Source: Terebella lapidaria (taxonomy: Eukaryota; Annelida; Polychaeta; Terebellida; Terebellidae). Taken from it: a DNA stretch of 64,000 nt. Position numbers and translations under genes: made by a program. Shown here piece after piece: positions 11,724 through 23,550 of the stretch. Where the stretch lies: the NCBI GenBank assembly GCA_949152475.1, contig OX424566.1:16081177-16145176 (forward strand), written 5' to 3'. How positions within the stretch are numbered: the stretch's first letter is position 1; each line of letters opens with the position of its first letter. Below the pieces are notes generated by a model. It was given only the letters and a program-made list of their open reading frames with translations. It was not told the DNA's origin and did no database searches.

Positions 11724-14107
11724 GCGCTCTAATCGCTCTAAACACTGGGAGTCAGATCCGCAGATCCGTCTCCACCAGTGCCGAGCGCTTGAATGACCAG
11801 TAAGTGTCGAGTTACATCGATTATAGGCATCAAGTGTTGGCAGTTATACTGCACACGCATCGTATGACGCGTTCCCGTGGAAACGTCTATTCACTGCATC
11901 TACCCGATCGACAGACAAAAGGACGTTTTACACTCCCGCATTCACATACACGCATCTCCCCCCGGTGACTCCTATCGTGCCATGTATACGGGTGGCTTGT
12001 GTACACAAGTATCCTGGGGGAACCCGCTAAAATACTACAGTAATTAACAGCAGTCATTAGCAATAGCTTTCGCACTGGCGATCAATGACGTGAAGTTAAT
12101 CACCCTCGCAGGTTAAAGATTGTATACAATGTATCAAAAAGCCAAACTACTTGTGGGTGTTACGATTATGTCACCCTATCAGCAGCGATAAATAAAAATT
12201 TAACACCGCTCAAGCAGCAATGAAAATAAATCCACCACCGCTTGCATGCTTTTCATAGATCACGGCATACAGCCTTCGATACAATGTACACAATCTCCTA
12301 CACCCCTCTTGCGAAAGCAGAAATCTCCCGATTTCTTACTCTCTATTGCACCAAGGACAAGAGATATATCACTAAACTTTCTCATATTTTGGATAAATGA
12401 GAAAGAATAGCATTTCCACGGGAACACGCACACACTTGTGGCTTATAATCCTCCCATAAATAATAAATGAGATGGAAAATAAACAAAATCACTCCCCATA
12501 GCCGCTGGCACGCTTACAGGGCGATCGGACATACCCATGACGTCCGGACAGACAATCGGGCGCCCTATGGGCGTTTGCAAAGCGCCCACTAGCAACCCCG
12601 ACGTACTGGCCTCCCGGCTTAGGCGCCAGTGGCTGAGGTCCTCCGGACTTCGATCCGGTTTGAGGCGAGGGGCCGCCGGACTTCTTTTTCCGGTGCGGCC
12701 GCTTCTTCTTCTTTTTCTTCGGAGGCGAGGAGGCCGGGTCCGGGTCGGATCCGGCCTCAGATTGCCCGCGCTCAGAGGCTTCCAGCTCTTGCTGGGCTCT
12801 CCACTGCTTCCGCCATCCGGACGGGTTTCCGCACGAGTACTCTCATCCGGACCCAAAGACGCAAGCATCTCCGGGTGCGGATGCAACTCAATATCCACAT
12901 CCACGAGTCCCGCACCACCGCAGTCCATCATCTCTTCCATACGAGGAAAAGGCGACGGATTCAAGAGCTGCTCGGCGCCTGGCGTGGCCGAGTCACTCTC
13001 TGCGGGGCGGTCCTCCGCGACCTCGCTCTCGGACTCGGTTCCTGTGTAAGAACCAGAGCCGGAGCTGGATTCCGCAGAACCCATCTCTTCGCCTTCGGAG
13101 ACATGTTCATTGTCCTCATCCTCAGGCCTAGCTAGGGGTCTCGAGTACACACTAGTGCGCTCTAGAGACCCCTCCTCCCTTCCCACATCACTACCCCAGC
13201 CGTCACTTGATTCTGACATCAAGCGCTCTAATCGCTCTAAACACTGGGAGTCAGATCCGCAGATCCGTCTCCACCAGTGCCGAGCGCTTGAATGACCAGT
13301 AAGTGTCGAGTTACATCGATTATAGGCATCAAGTGTTGGCAGTTATACTGCACACGCATCGTATGACGCGTTCCCGTGGAAACGTCTATTCACTGCATCT
13401 ACCCGATCGACAGACAAAAGGACGTTTTACACTCCCGCATTCACATACACGCATCTCCCCCCGGTGACTCCTATCGTGCCATGTATACGGGTGGCTTGTG
13501 TACACAAGTATCCTGGGGGAACCCGCTAAAATACTACAGTAATTAACAGCAGTCATTAGCAATAGCTTTCGCACTGGCGATCAATGACGTGAAGTTAATC
13601 ACCCTCGCAGGTTAAAGATTGTATACAATGTATCAAAAAGCCAAACTACTTGTGGGTGTTACGATTATGTCACCCTATCAGCAGCGATAAATAAAAATTT
13701 AACACCGCTCAAGCAGCAATGAAAATAAATCCACCACCGCTTGCATGCTTTTCATAGATCACGGCATACAGCCTTCGATACAATGTACACAATCTCCTAC
13801 ACCCCTCTTGCGAAAGCAGAAATCTCCCGATTTCTTACTCTCTATTGCACCAAGGACAAGAGATATATCACTAAACTTTCTCATATTTTGGATAAATGAG
13901 AAAGAATAGCATTTCCACGGGAACACGCACACACTTGTGGCTTATAATCCTCCCATAAATAATAAATGAGATGGAAAATAAACAAAATCACTCCCCATAG
14001 CCGCTGGCACGCTTACAGGGCGATCGGACATACCCATGACGTCCGGACAGACAATCGGGCGCCCTATGGGCGTTTGCAAAGCGCCCACTAGCAACCCCGA
14101 CGTACTG
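11109..14107. repeat. Two 1499-bp tandem copies inside the Gypsy fossil
   Basis: 11109-12607 and 12608-14107 repeat each other with only one difference that I noticed. Each copy holds the start of the acidic ORF plus about 850 bp of lower-GC sequence ahead of it, possibly a leader or control region. Near-identity means a very recent duplication or an assembly artefact. Confidence 0.85.
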
Positions 14108-15098
14108 CCCGGCCGCGGAGCGGTGCCCGGTCCAGCCCAGAGCCTCCTCAAACGACTACCGGAGCGCGGAGCCAATAGATTAGACGCGGAGCCGGCATGG
14201 TCCATAACCTCAATGGTTAGGGGGCGAACCCTTCATACCGGCGCCCAATCTAGAGGCGCCCAAAGATGGTGAAAGCAATAGCCGGCGGACGTCCGGAGCT
14301 GCCCGCAGACGGAGTCCAGGCCGGACGCCTACCATTGTACGGCGTATTGCCCTTATCCAATGAATATGAAATTGGAATTAAAAGCCACCACAAGTGTTGC
14401 GCATGTAATATACGACCCCCTTCTTAGAAGGAGGCCGGGGTTCCGGTCATTCCGGCCGGACCGCATATTGTAAGGTACGATCCGGACGAGAACGAGCGTC
14501 ACCCGCAACCGCTCCATTATCGTAATGGATAGTCGGTTTCCTGCCGTAAGAAACCTTAATTACTATAACCGTAATTATAGTAATGGCTCACGGGGGATAA
14601 CTACACCGAAGTGCGTCATCTTAAAGCGCCGCGGACGCCGGACGAGTCACGCGGACGAACCGCGGACATCAGTCCTCACCTGCGGACACTATCCCCGCGT
14701 CCAGAGCCAGTTCCCCAAATCCGTGGGAAGGCGCTTCTCCCGTAGCGGACGTAAATCCCAACCTCAGTCTGGCCATATAAGAGGTTGTCCCGGGACCAGG
14801 GGCGTCCGGCCGGATCAGTAAATTCGTCCGGCCAGCGTAACCGTTGTGCGGATTACGCCGAACAGCCGTCCACAATGTGCGGACAGGCCATCCGCACGTC
14901 CCTGGCGCTGGAAACTACAGGAGGGCGGATGCGGAGCGGCGGCGTTACGACATGAAAGTCTCCGCGGACCTCAACTCCGAAGATAGCCACAAAGTAGCCA
15001 CCCGCGGAGGTAAGTCGTGCGGACTCTCACGGAACGACCTAAAACCCGTCTGTAGTATGATAGACGGGTACCGCAGACGCATCCGCATGGGCGGAAGG
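14108..15098. other. GC-rich Gypsy spacer, no ORF assigned
   Basis: About 1 kb between the integrase end and the tandem duplication. No protein family recognised in any frame. Confidence 0.5.
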
Positions 15099-16202
15099 TT
15101 ATTCCCACCCATACCGGGCTGGCGCACGTGGTTTCCGGCGTGGCCGCCCGTCATCCGCAGGTACTGGAGGGAGCGGGGGTACCTGCGGATCGCCGTCATC
15201 TGGCTGATAGCCACCCAGTCCATCATCTGACGGGTCAGAGAGGTCCGGGAGGCCCACCATACGGCGCACACGCTCGTCCGGAGTCCGCGGATGCTGACCA
15301 GACGGGTCCCACACGGGAGCATCATCCGGTTCCGCATCTTGAACGAGCGGATCCATGACAAGCGGGCCCTCGTACTTCTTCAGATTATCGATATGGACAA
15401 CTAGAACCCTGTCCGGATCGGAATCCCTCCGGATCCGGTAGTCCACATCTGTCACCTGTTTCAGTACCGTAAACGGGCCTATCCACGGCTTAGCAAATTT
15501 ATTGCCTTGCTTAAGCGGCGGATAATAGTAGCGCACCTTGTCGCCTTCCGCAAAAGCTGGCCTACCCTTAGCATGGGCGTCATAGCCTCGCTTCTGCCGG
15601 ATGGCAGACTTGTCCAGGCGCGCGCGCGCGAAATCATGGGCGTTCGCCAAGGCGCGGCGAATCCACTCCACGTACTCCGGACCGCACTGGGGTACTGCGC
15701 CGGTCTCTGCCGCAGTTGGATACATAATATCCACGGGCAAATTTAGCTCCCGGCCGTACAACATCGCGTGCGGAGTAACTCCGGTCGAAGAGTGGACCGA
15801 CGACCTGTACGCCATTAAGACATACGGGAGGTGGTCATCCCAATCATTCGCACGATCATTCACAAAGGCCGCCAGCATGTTGAGGACCGATCGATTAAAG
15901 CGTTCGACCTGGCCATCAGACTGGGGCCTGTAGGGGGTGGTCCGCACCTTGGTACTGCCTAGCATCTGTGCTAGGTTTCGGAACAAGTTGCTCTCAAATT
16001 GCGTGCCCTGATCCGAATGTACCTGTTTAGGTACCCCATGGTACACCACCCATCTATTCACCAATAACCGAGCTACCTCGTCCGCAGTCTGGCGGCGCAG
16101 TGGGTAGGCGTCGGTATACTTGGTAAAATAGTCGGAAATCACTAGGATGTACCGGAAACCACGCGGGGTGACCCGGTGGGTATCCAGTATATGACAAAAA
16201 CG
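15099..16202 (-). pseudogene. Gypsy integrase (catalytic core and C-terminal part)
   Basis: Integrase of the Ty3/Gypsy type, which inserts the DNA copy into the genome. Visible signatures are YILVISDYFTKYTDAYPL, VHSDQGTQFES and PYRPQSDGQVERFNRSV of the RNase H-fold core, LMAYRSSVHSSTGVTP after it, and the GPY/F-type module KPWIGPFTVLKQVTDVDYRI. The C-terminus is acidic and Pro-rich, ending in a basic RPRRKPRAPARYGWE. The zinc-binding N-terminal part was not seen. Family assignment is secure; the element it belongs to is broken. Confidence 0.9.
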
Positions 16203-16462
16203 TGCGTCCTGTCTCTCGATCTTGGACAATCTCCTCGATCGAGTCGCTTCCAGTGTATATATAATACACCAGAAACTGTAGGACGCACGCGAGGTCTAAT
16301 CGATCCATTGTTATAGTTTACTGGAGCGTAAATTACAATACGTCGCCGTGGCAACGCACGCTCGAACGGAGCATGTCAAAACAAGGCCAAGTACGAAAAG
16401 GCCACCTAAATGGCATTTATGTTTACAATCACCTGCCGCGTGCTTAGGGCAAAATCGCCACA
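16203..16462 (-). repeat. Gypsy 5' LTR, partial (260 bp)
   Basis: Same orientation and about 99% identical by eye to 7741-8000 (two differences seen). On the minus strand it starts TGTGGCGATTTTGCCC. The plus-strand flank after position 16462 is ATAA, matching the flank at 7261-7264. Confidence 0.85.
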
Positions 16463-16504
16463 ATAAACACTGAGATTATTGATAATTTTTATAGAATTAT
16501 TTTC

Positions 16505-16545
16505 GTACCAGCGTACCAGTGTACCAGCGTACCAGTGTACCAGCG
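16505..16545. repeat. GTACCAGYG tandem repeat
   Basis: Five short units alternating GTACCAGC and GTACCAGT in the MITE remnant just outside the Gypsy element. Confidence 0.85.
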
Positions 16546-16665
16546 TTTAGAAGACATCGTATTTATACCGTGAAACTTGTGTATAAACCCATTGAATACG
16601 ATGCACTGATTGTACCATCTTGCTATGATTAAAACTACTAATTAATAACATTCATCAGTAATTAA

Positions 16666-16777
16666 TGTCCAATTCACGTTCATTGCCTGTATTTGGCACT
16701 GCATTTGTCAAATTCAACCATTTGAGACACCATGATTGCTGTGATTATGCACTGATGATGACCCCAGGGGCGGATCC
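16666..16777 (-). repeat. Right 112-bp inverted arm of the split MITE
   Basis: Reverse complement of 7049-7160. Outer end CAGGGGCGGATCC. Confidence 0.8.
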
Positions 16778-16879
16778 AGCTTGCAAACACAATTTTTCAG
16801 GGTTTCCCTATTTGTTTTCTATGGTGTACGGTGGCGGCCATATTACATTCTCGCTGTCTCGACTTGAATTTTTCACTCG

Positions 16880-17165
16880 AGGTTTCCATAGTTCGATGCG
16901 AGAGGGCGAGGTTACGAGGCGAAGGATCAATGCGAGGTTGTGAGGGGTCATTGTGAGGTTGGGAGAGGTCGATGCAAGGTCATGAGACATCGATGCGAGG
17001 CCACGAGTCTGCGATGCGAGAACACGAGGTTACACCTCGCAAACCTCGCATCAGCCTCTCACAATGTCACATCGATCTCTCGCAACCTTGCATCACCCTC
17101 TAACAACCTCGCATCGACCCCTCGCATCGACCTCTCGCAGCCTCGCATCGACCTCTCGCAGCTTA
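16880..17165. repeat. GATGCGAGG minisatellite that flips strand at its centre
   Basis: From 16880 to about 17025 the repeated words are GATGCGAGGTT and GAGGGGTC. From about 17030 to 17165 the complement appears (CCTCGCATCGACCTCTCGCA). The array is thus a large imperfect inverted repeat. ORFs through it are by-products of the period. A related block is at 18190-18310. Confidence 0.8.
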
Positions 17166-18189
17166 GCGTGAAACACTTTTCCATAGTTTTGTTTCAACTG
17201 GCCGCGTCTCAACTTCACGTATACAATGTATACACGTGGTAGGCCTATTTCTACGTAGGTCTTTAAATGACTTCACTGTTTTACCAGAATTTCCATAATT
17301 TTTGCCACGCTAGGTGTCATATTTGTACATGTATATCACTTGCTTGACTTTCGTTGTCAATTGATAACACGCGAGAGAGCTAACCATTGGTAGATGGGGC
17401 GGGTGGCACGTGACCACGATTTGACCAATGAGACAACTTGTGCATGATGAAGAAAGAATCATTGGCGGAACGAAGGTGGAGGGAGGGGGGTGAACAGTGG
17501 AGAAGGGATCTGTCGAAAGATTAACGGGAACCAGCAGCTCATGGATATGCCATTCACATTTGTATTGGATAGATTCATCGGTGCAGGCCATAAAACATAA
17601 GTTTTACCACTCATTTATATTTTGTGGAACTATCTATATGATCGCTGTTATGAGTTTTTCATGTTAAATTTCTTCCAAAAACGTGCCTTGCTGTGAAAAT
17701 CCCATGCATGTGTGGAAATTCAAAAACAGCGAGGTTTTACGATGTATATTCCTTTTCGTTCGAATGAAGGACACCCATTTATACTGACACCAAGTTTGCT
17801 ACTGACAGCAAGTTCACCAAAGTTGAATTCATCTAAAAAAAATAGTTGTATCCTTTGTTTCTTTTCATTACAGTCATTAAAACATGAATTTTTATTCATA
17901 GTATCACCAAAAAATTCAACAACAAATTGATTACAACGCCATTTTCAGTTTATTATATTATTGCCACTGATTTGCAAAGTGCATTTTAAAATAGATATCA
18001 TTTTACACCGTATGTCAGACATATAATTGAAGGAAAATAATAACAACCAGACAAAAAAGAGATTGCGAATCCAGCTCATTACATAAAGCACGTTGGCTGA
18101 GATCATGGTCAAGTCAACCTTAAATTCCGAATATGGATAGGTGTTGCCATCCATCTTAGATCACTCATAATGGATCTGTGCAACCGCAA
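17166..18189. other. Spacer between two GATGCGAGG blocks, no gene recognised
   Basis: AT-rich sequence lying between the strand-flipped array and the block at 18190. A 93-codon minus-strand frame (17310-17591) has no family features, so it is not called. The whole 16.9-18.3 kb stretch could be one foldback element. Confidence 0.4.
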
Positions 18190-18310
18190 CAGTTTCCATG
18201 TGAGGTTGGGAGGGGTCGGTGTGAGAGGTCGATGCGAGGTATTGAGATATAAACCTTGTGTTCTCGCATCGCATTGATGTCTCGTGATCTCGCATCGACT
18301 CCTCACAACA
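18190..18310. repeat. Second GATGCGAGG repeat block
   Basis: Contains GTGAGGTTGGGAGGGGTCGG and GGTCGATGCGAGGT, then the complement TCTCGCATCG words, repeating the strand flip of 16880-17165. Confidence 0.7.
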
Positions 18311-18439
18311 ATTAGGACAAATGACTTGGACAGCATTCGGACAGTACCCCCACAAGGCCACATCTGGACATTTTATATCATGCTTATGACCCCAAAAGGA
18401 AGTCTCTGAGGCACTAACCTTGTGAGGTACCTCACAAGA

Positions 18440-20742
18440 AAAAAAATAGCTCACGGGCTAAGACAGGTTACTGGACAAAATATGTTTTATACTCTTAGAT
18501 ATTAGCCATTTTGTTCCGTGACCTTGAAAATAAGGTCACTGGTCAAAAGCAACGTCATTGGAATATCCAGCAAACATGTATGTAAGTATCAATCTATTAC
18601 CACCAACACAGCCAAATGTTAATGATTCCAATAACAATTCCAATAAATTCCAAAAACACAACATTTTGCAATAGAAACGAAGCCAACCAAATACTTTATA
18701 AAAAGACACACTGGCGTCGTCAGGGGCAGACAGTGTGGTTAATGTAGTTGTTTCTACTGTACACCTGATGGAATTAGTATACAACTGCCCAACAACCTAT
18801 GAAAATAGTTCAGAAATCCGAAACTAACCCCATGGAATAGATATGACAAGTACATAAGTACCTAATCACAAGCCAAAAGGCTACTGAGTTGATGGTATCA
18901 TTCCTCATATGCCCACAATTGCTAAGCTGTAAATTCAATAACAACTAAAAGAAAATAGCAATTTTGTTCTATGACCTTCAAAATGAGGTCGAAGGTCGAA
19001 TTGATGGTCATCAAAATATTCGGCAGACATCATTCCCTATAGGTGCACAACTGTTTCCGGAGCTGTGAAGTCGATAATAAGTGACGTTGAAAATGAGGTC
19101 AGAGGTCACGAGAATATCCAGCATATATCATTTCCTATATGTCCACAATTGATCCCTAAGCTGTAAAATCGATAATAAGCGAGATATTAGCCATTCTATG
19201 CTCTGGCCTTGAAAATGAGGTCAAAGGTCAAGCTAACAGGATCATGACAATATTCAGCATATATCACTTCCTATATGTAATCGATTGATTTGTAAGCTGT
19301 AAATTCGATCGTAAGCGAATTATTATCCATTTTGTGCTTTGACCTTGAAAATGAGGTCAAAGGTCAAATTCAAGGTCATGACAATATTAAGCATATATGG
19401 TTTACTGTATGTTCACAATTGATTATTAAGCTGTGGAGTTGATAATAAGCTAGATATTAGCCATTTTATGCTCCGACCTTGAAAATGAGGTCAAAGGTCA
19501 AGTTCAGGGTCATGACAACATTCAGGATCATGGCAATATTCAGCATATATCACTTCCTATATGTAGTCAATTGATTTGTAAGCTGTAAAATTGATAATAA
19601 GCGAGATAATAGCCATTTTATGCTCTGACCTGGAAAATGAGGTCAAAGGTCAAATTTAGGATCATGACATTATTCAGCATATATCACTTTCTATATGTAG
19701 TCAATTGATTTGAAAGCTGTAAAGTAGATCATAAGCGAGATATTATCCATTTTGTGCTTTGACCTTGAAAATGAGGTCAAAGGTCAAATTCAAGGTCATG
19801 ACAATATTCAGCATATATCGTTTATTATATGTTCACAATTGATTATTAAGCTTTGAAGTTGATAATAAGCTAGATATTAGACATTTATGCTCTGACCTTG
19901 AAAATGAGGTCACAGGTCAAGTTCAGGGTCATGACAACATTCAGTATATATCATTTCCTATATGTGCGCAATTAACTGCAACGCTGTAAAGTCGATAATA
20001 AATGAGACAGCCGTTTTGTGCTCTGACCTTGAAAATGAGGTCAAAGGTCAAATTCCAGGTCACGAGTATTCAGCATATATCATTTCTGTCCACAATTGAT
20101 TCCTAAGCTGTAAATTTGATAATACGCGACATATTAGCCATTTTGTGCTCTGACCTTGAAAACGAGGTCGAAGGTCAAATTCAAGGTCATCAGAATATTC
20201 GGACTATATCATTTCCTATAGGTGCACAATTGATTCCTAAGCTGAAAAGTTGATAATAAGCGAGATATTAGGCATTTTGTGCTCAGACTTTGAAAATCAG
20301 GTCAAATGTCAAATTCAAGGTCATTTGAATATTCAGTATATATCATTTCCTACATGTCCACAATTGATTCCAAATCTCCTATCTCCCAATATGGCCCACT
20401 TCGAGAGATTCAAGGGCAACGAAACTTATACATATCACAGGGGTACATATGAGGAGTGTTATGCAGCAATAAGAAAAAAAGTTACTGAAAAGATTTTGAG
20501 AAAACGACCGTCAAAATCCAAAACTGGCCATTATTCGACAAAAACGGCCGCCATTTTGAAAGAAAATGCGAAAATCAAAAAATTAAAAAATACCTCCCTC
20601 TCGAAATATTTTTAGGCATTTTTGTGCAAAATTTCAGAACACTTCGACTGTAAACATTAATGATAAAATTGCTGACGAACGACGGATGGACGACGGACGC
20701 AACGTCATGGCAATAGGTTATCGGACCAAAGATCCGGTAACC
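18440..20742 (-). mobile_element. GGTTACCGGAC-family element, long copy with ~150-bp internal repeats
   Basis: On the minus strand it begins at 20742 with a palindrome GGTTACCGGATC..., then CGTTGCGTCCGTCG and the GCACAAAAATGCCTAAAA segment. About a dozen units of roughly 150 bp follow, each with AAGGTCAAATTCAAGGTCAT, ATTCAGCATATATCATTTCC, CACAATTGATTCCTAAGCTG and GATAATAAGCGAGATATTAG. The far end reads GTCCAGTAACCTG followed by a hairpin TTAGCCCGTGAGCTA and a T-tract. No protein-coding frame, so it is non-autonomous. Confidence 0.75.
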
Positions 20743-20769
20743 TAAAATACCCCTCAAGCTTGTATGGAA

Positions 20770-20866
20770 CTCAAAATATACCCCCACAAGGCATCTCACG
20801 TGAGCATGGACGGACGACGGATGCAACGCCACCGCAATAGGTTATCGGACCAAAGGTCCGGTAACC
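20770..20866 (-). mobile_element. Solo 5' end of a GGTTACCGGAC-family element
   Basis: A second copy of the GGTTACCGGACC palindrome with the GTTGCATCCGTCGTCCG tract lies about 120 bp from the start of the neighbouring full copy. Either two elements are juxtaposed or the 5' end was duplicated. Confidence 0.65.
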
Positions 20867-21206
20867 TAAAAGCGACATGGTCACTTTATCACATGAGAAA
20901 GCCGATCATGTCGGGATTCTCACAATGTTCGGCTTCATCATGCAGCAAGCTTCAGATCTGGACTTGATGATGTCGCTCACATATTGAACCTAGCATGAAG
21001 CATGGTCTTGTATGAATTATGCAACAAATCTATACGAAATACGGCACGTAATCTACTCTTGTTACAAGATTGATTCCATGTTGCACTATGGGTATTTGCA
21101 CTCTACATGAATCTATATTATTCAGGAGCCATGGGAATATTCAATCAACAAGGACTGTGGCAGAAATCGGTGTCTATTTTATTCCGGACTATGACAAATC
21201 TGTAAC

Positions 21207-22586
21207 ATGGAGAGAATGAATGAATTTTGGAGACAATTAACCTTTATATTTGTGTTTGCTTTGATGGACATTTGCAAATACGCTGATGAAGTTAGTGTGG
21301 ATTCAGCACGTTTCATGAAACTTTCTGGCCATGCTGAAACGATTATGGCCTCAATCTTGGGTAGCATGACGAGAGTGAAATGTGGTGCTCACTGCCTCAC
21401 TGATACAAAATGTCATGGATTCACAATGAGATGGGCCTCTCACACCGCGTCAGCCCCGAGAATGGGTTCTTGCGAACTCGACGTCAACCAAACAATGTTT
21501 ACTCTAGACGCCGGCAGTGAATACTATCGTAAGTAATATATATATGTAAGTGATATAGTTTTGTTTCACGTTACCAAATCGGTGGTCCGATTTACACTAG
21601 AGATACCTACATCTTCCACACCGTCTACGCTAATGACGCCAGTGTGGTTTGGCTATAAATATTGGGTAAGGTTTTGTTTTCATTCCAAAATATCATACTG
21701 TTCGTTATTGACATCATCAAAAACTTGTATGGGATGACAATTATTGGCAATTATTGGCGAATTTTTGACTATCAACAAAACACCCGGGTGACATGTATAT
21801 GTTGCATTGACCTCGATTTACCTGTCTGCACATGACGGACATTTTGATTTCGCAATGACTTTTCTCACACATTTATGCATTTTCATGCACACAGAAAAGA
21901 GACATATATCTACCACCCATTTGTACAATATTGCACCTCAACGAAGGAACGATTCTTCCGTATGTTTGCTTGAATTCTGTCCTATTCAGTCATGTCCAAG
22001 ACGTTGCCACGTGGTTTGGTAACTGGATGCACGTCCTCACCAGCTAACAACGCTGATTGGAGCTGTGACAAAGCTTATGATGGCACGATGGGTAGTTTCG
22101 CGGTGGCCATGTTTGCGCCTGGTTACACTGGCTCCGTAGGCTGGATAGAGCTGTATTTCCTCTCTAATTACACAGTGACGGGAACTAGAATGATCAACCG
22201 ATGTATCAACGTGGGGGATCAAACACGACATGTTAGGCTGTCTCTCGGTCACTCAGTCCATTTCCAGGTAGATATGAATGCATACAATATTTACTAACCG
22301 TCATCGTTTCTGCTTCAGTAATATGATGATATACACATGTAACATATTTCACATGATAAACCAGCAGTTTTAGTAAAGTGCCTAAACAGCAGAAGAATAC
22401 CGCAAAATAATGTAACACTTTGGTATTCAGGTGGAGTTTACTTGCTACTCTACATGTCGAGCTATGGACTTCGAGACATTCACAATATCCCCAACACGGT
22501 CAGATTATCTCCGAGTGGAACTCATCCGCAAGTGTAACACACACTCGGGAAAGGTGGGCCTGAAGGAAATCGAAATACTTCTCTGA
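21207..22586 (+). CDS. Secreted PAN/apple plus F5/8C-like protein, three exons, 251 aa (copy 1)
   Basis: Exons 21207-21528, 21990-22267 and 22431-22586. Introns are GT-AG (donors CGTAAGTAA and GTAGATAT, acceptors ending ATTCAG) and the phases fit. Residues 1-27 look like a signal peptide. Residues 30-107 resemble a PAN/apple domain: C59, C63, C69 in CGAHCLTDTKCHGF and C89 in GSCELD. Exons 2 and 3 encode a galactose-binding F5/8C-like fold (VTGCTSS, CDKAYDG, WIELYFLSNYTVTGTRMI, SDYLRVELI, GKVGLKEIEILL at the very end). Such secreted proteins usually bind glycans or partners outside the cell; the ligand is unknown. It is the only one of four paralogues with no visible lesion. An acceptor-like ATTATTCAG about 80 bp before the ATG suggests an upstream 5' UTR exon. 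Confidence 0.85.
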
Positions 22587-23009
22587 AAAACACTCATTGC
22601 TCCCAGACGCCAGGTCCAATTCGAAATCTGGAAAGTCAGATTGAATCTATGTATACACTGTTTTCCATGTATACATTGTTGTGTGTCATACATGTGTATT
22701 TCACGAAAATTGGGTGTGGTGAATAGCACATTTTTTCACGAGTTTGTTCGCACTCTGGTTCGTGTCGTCTGAAGAAACAAAACAAATGCTAGTGATAATG
22801 TGGAATCATATGTATATACTGTCTCGATTTTAATTCTCATATGTGTTTATGGAGTTTTTTCGTATGTTTGATGTCAATAATATGTGTTTATGTATTTGAT
22901 GCCTGTGGGTTTCATACATTTAACATGCATGTTTGATTCTATTAATGTAAAGATTGGCATTTCGTTTCGTGCCTCTTAATGCTGCCTCAGTCAGGGGCCG
23001 ATCATTAAT

Positions 23010-23065
23010 CATCAAATGGGCGGTGCAAGGGGGGGGGGGGGGGTGCAAGGGGGGGGGGGGTGTTA
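23010..23065. repeat. Poly-G runs
   Basis: Two G-tracts of more than ten bases inside GGTGCAAGG(G)n. They could form G-quadruplexes or be a sequencing problem region. Confidence 0.7.
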
Positions 23066-23130
23066 AAAACATTGCTGACATTTTTTTTCTCAACATTATT
23101 GGGAGGGGGTGGAACGGAGTTTGAATTTAA

Positions 23131-23546
23131 GGTAGTCCGCTCCAAACAGTGAGGGGAGGGGGTCAAAGAGTTTATCAAAATAAATGACTGTATTAACAAA
23201 ATCTAGAGCTTCAAAATGACATATTTTATAGAGTAACTGATCAGCATCCTAAAATTGAAAAGAAAATAGGGGGTCACCGTATCCGTTCTCTTGGAAAACA
23301 AGATTCAAGATGTGAATATGGCCAAAAAAATGTGTAATAATTCAATGAAATAAGTCATTCTAGTAAATGTTTGTGATATTTGATCAAATATGTCGAAGAA
23401 ACGAGCACGGTGACCCCCTATTTTCTTTTCAGTATTAGAATGCTGATCATTTACTCTATAAAATATGTTATTTTGAAGAGATAATATTCAAGATATAGCT
23501 TTTAAATTTTGACTTTTCATTACCTCCCTGTTTGTAGCGGACTACG
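23131..23546. mobile_element. TTAA-flanked foldback MITE (416 bp)
   Basis: Flanked by TTAA at 23127-23130 and 23547-23550. Ends read GGTAGTCCGCTCCAAACAG and, from the other side, CGTAGTCCGCTACAAACAG. A further strong inner inverted match pairs 23209-23281 with 23406-23478 (ATATTTTATAGAGTAA, GAAAAGAAAATAGGGGGTC). TTAA target use is typical of piggyBac-type transposition. No coding capacity. Confidence 0.8.
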
Positions 23547-23550
23547 TTAA

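Larger units (their letters stand above)
7265..16462 (-). mobile_element. Ty3/Gypsy LTR retrotransposon fossil (Metaviridae)
   Basis: Minus-strand element, much more GC-rich than its surroundings. Its ends are TGT...ACA, with the 4-bp target duplication ATAA at 7261-7264 and 16463-16466. Parts, in element order: a partial 5' LTR, an integrase region, a GC-rich spacer, a 1.5-kb tandem duplication, two unassigned ORFs, a polypurine tract, and a 3' LTR. No protease or reverse transcriptase was recognised, so the copy is broken, with a few major rearrangements. The LTR parts that can be compared differ at only about 2 of 260 positions, so insertion was recent. It is nested in a MITE. Confidence 0.8.
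7049..16777. mobile_element. Small TIR transposon split by a Gypsy insertion
   Basis: 7049-7160 and 16666-16777 are inverted copies of the same 112 bp, without gaps and with two mismatches that I can see. The outer ends read GGATCCGCCCCTG. Removing the Gypsy element (7265-16462) leaves roughly 530 bp, a usual MITE size, with these arms at its ends. No transposase is present. The superfamily is unclear: the CAGGGGCGGATCC end resembles some hAT termini, but no 8-bp target duplication was found. Confidence 0.6.

Noticed and set aside
15099-16202. Gmr1-type element (integrase ahead of reverse transcriptase)
   Set aside because: Considered because integrase lies near the 5' LTR, but no reverse transcriptase was found downstream of it.
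16940-17242. 100-codon plus-strand ORF
   Set aside because: Made of the repeated GATGCGAGG words; its periodic residues are an artefact of the repeat.
18440-20742. CRISPR-like or regulatory array reading of the 150-bp units
   Set aside because: Units are long, imperfect and without unique spacers. They are internal satellites of a repeat element in an animal genome.
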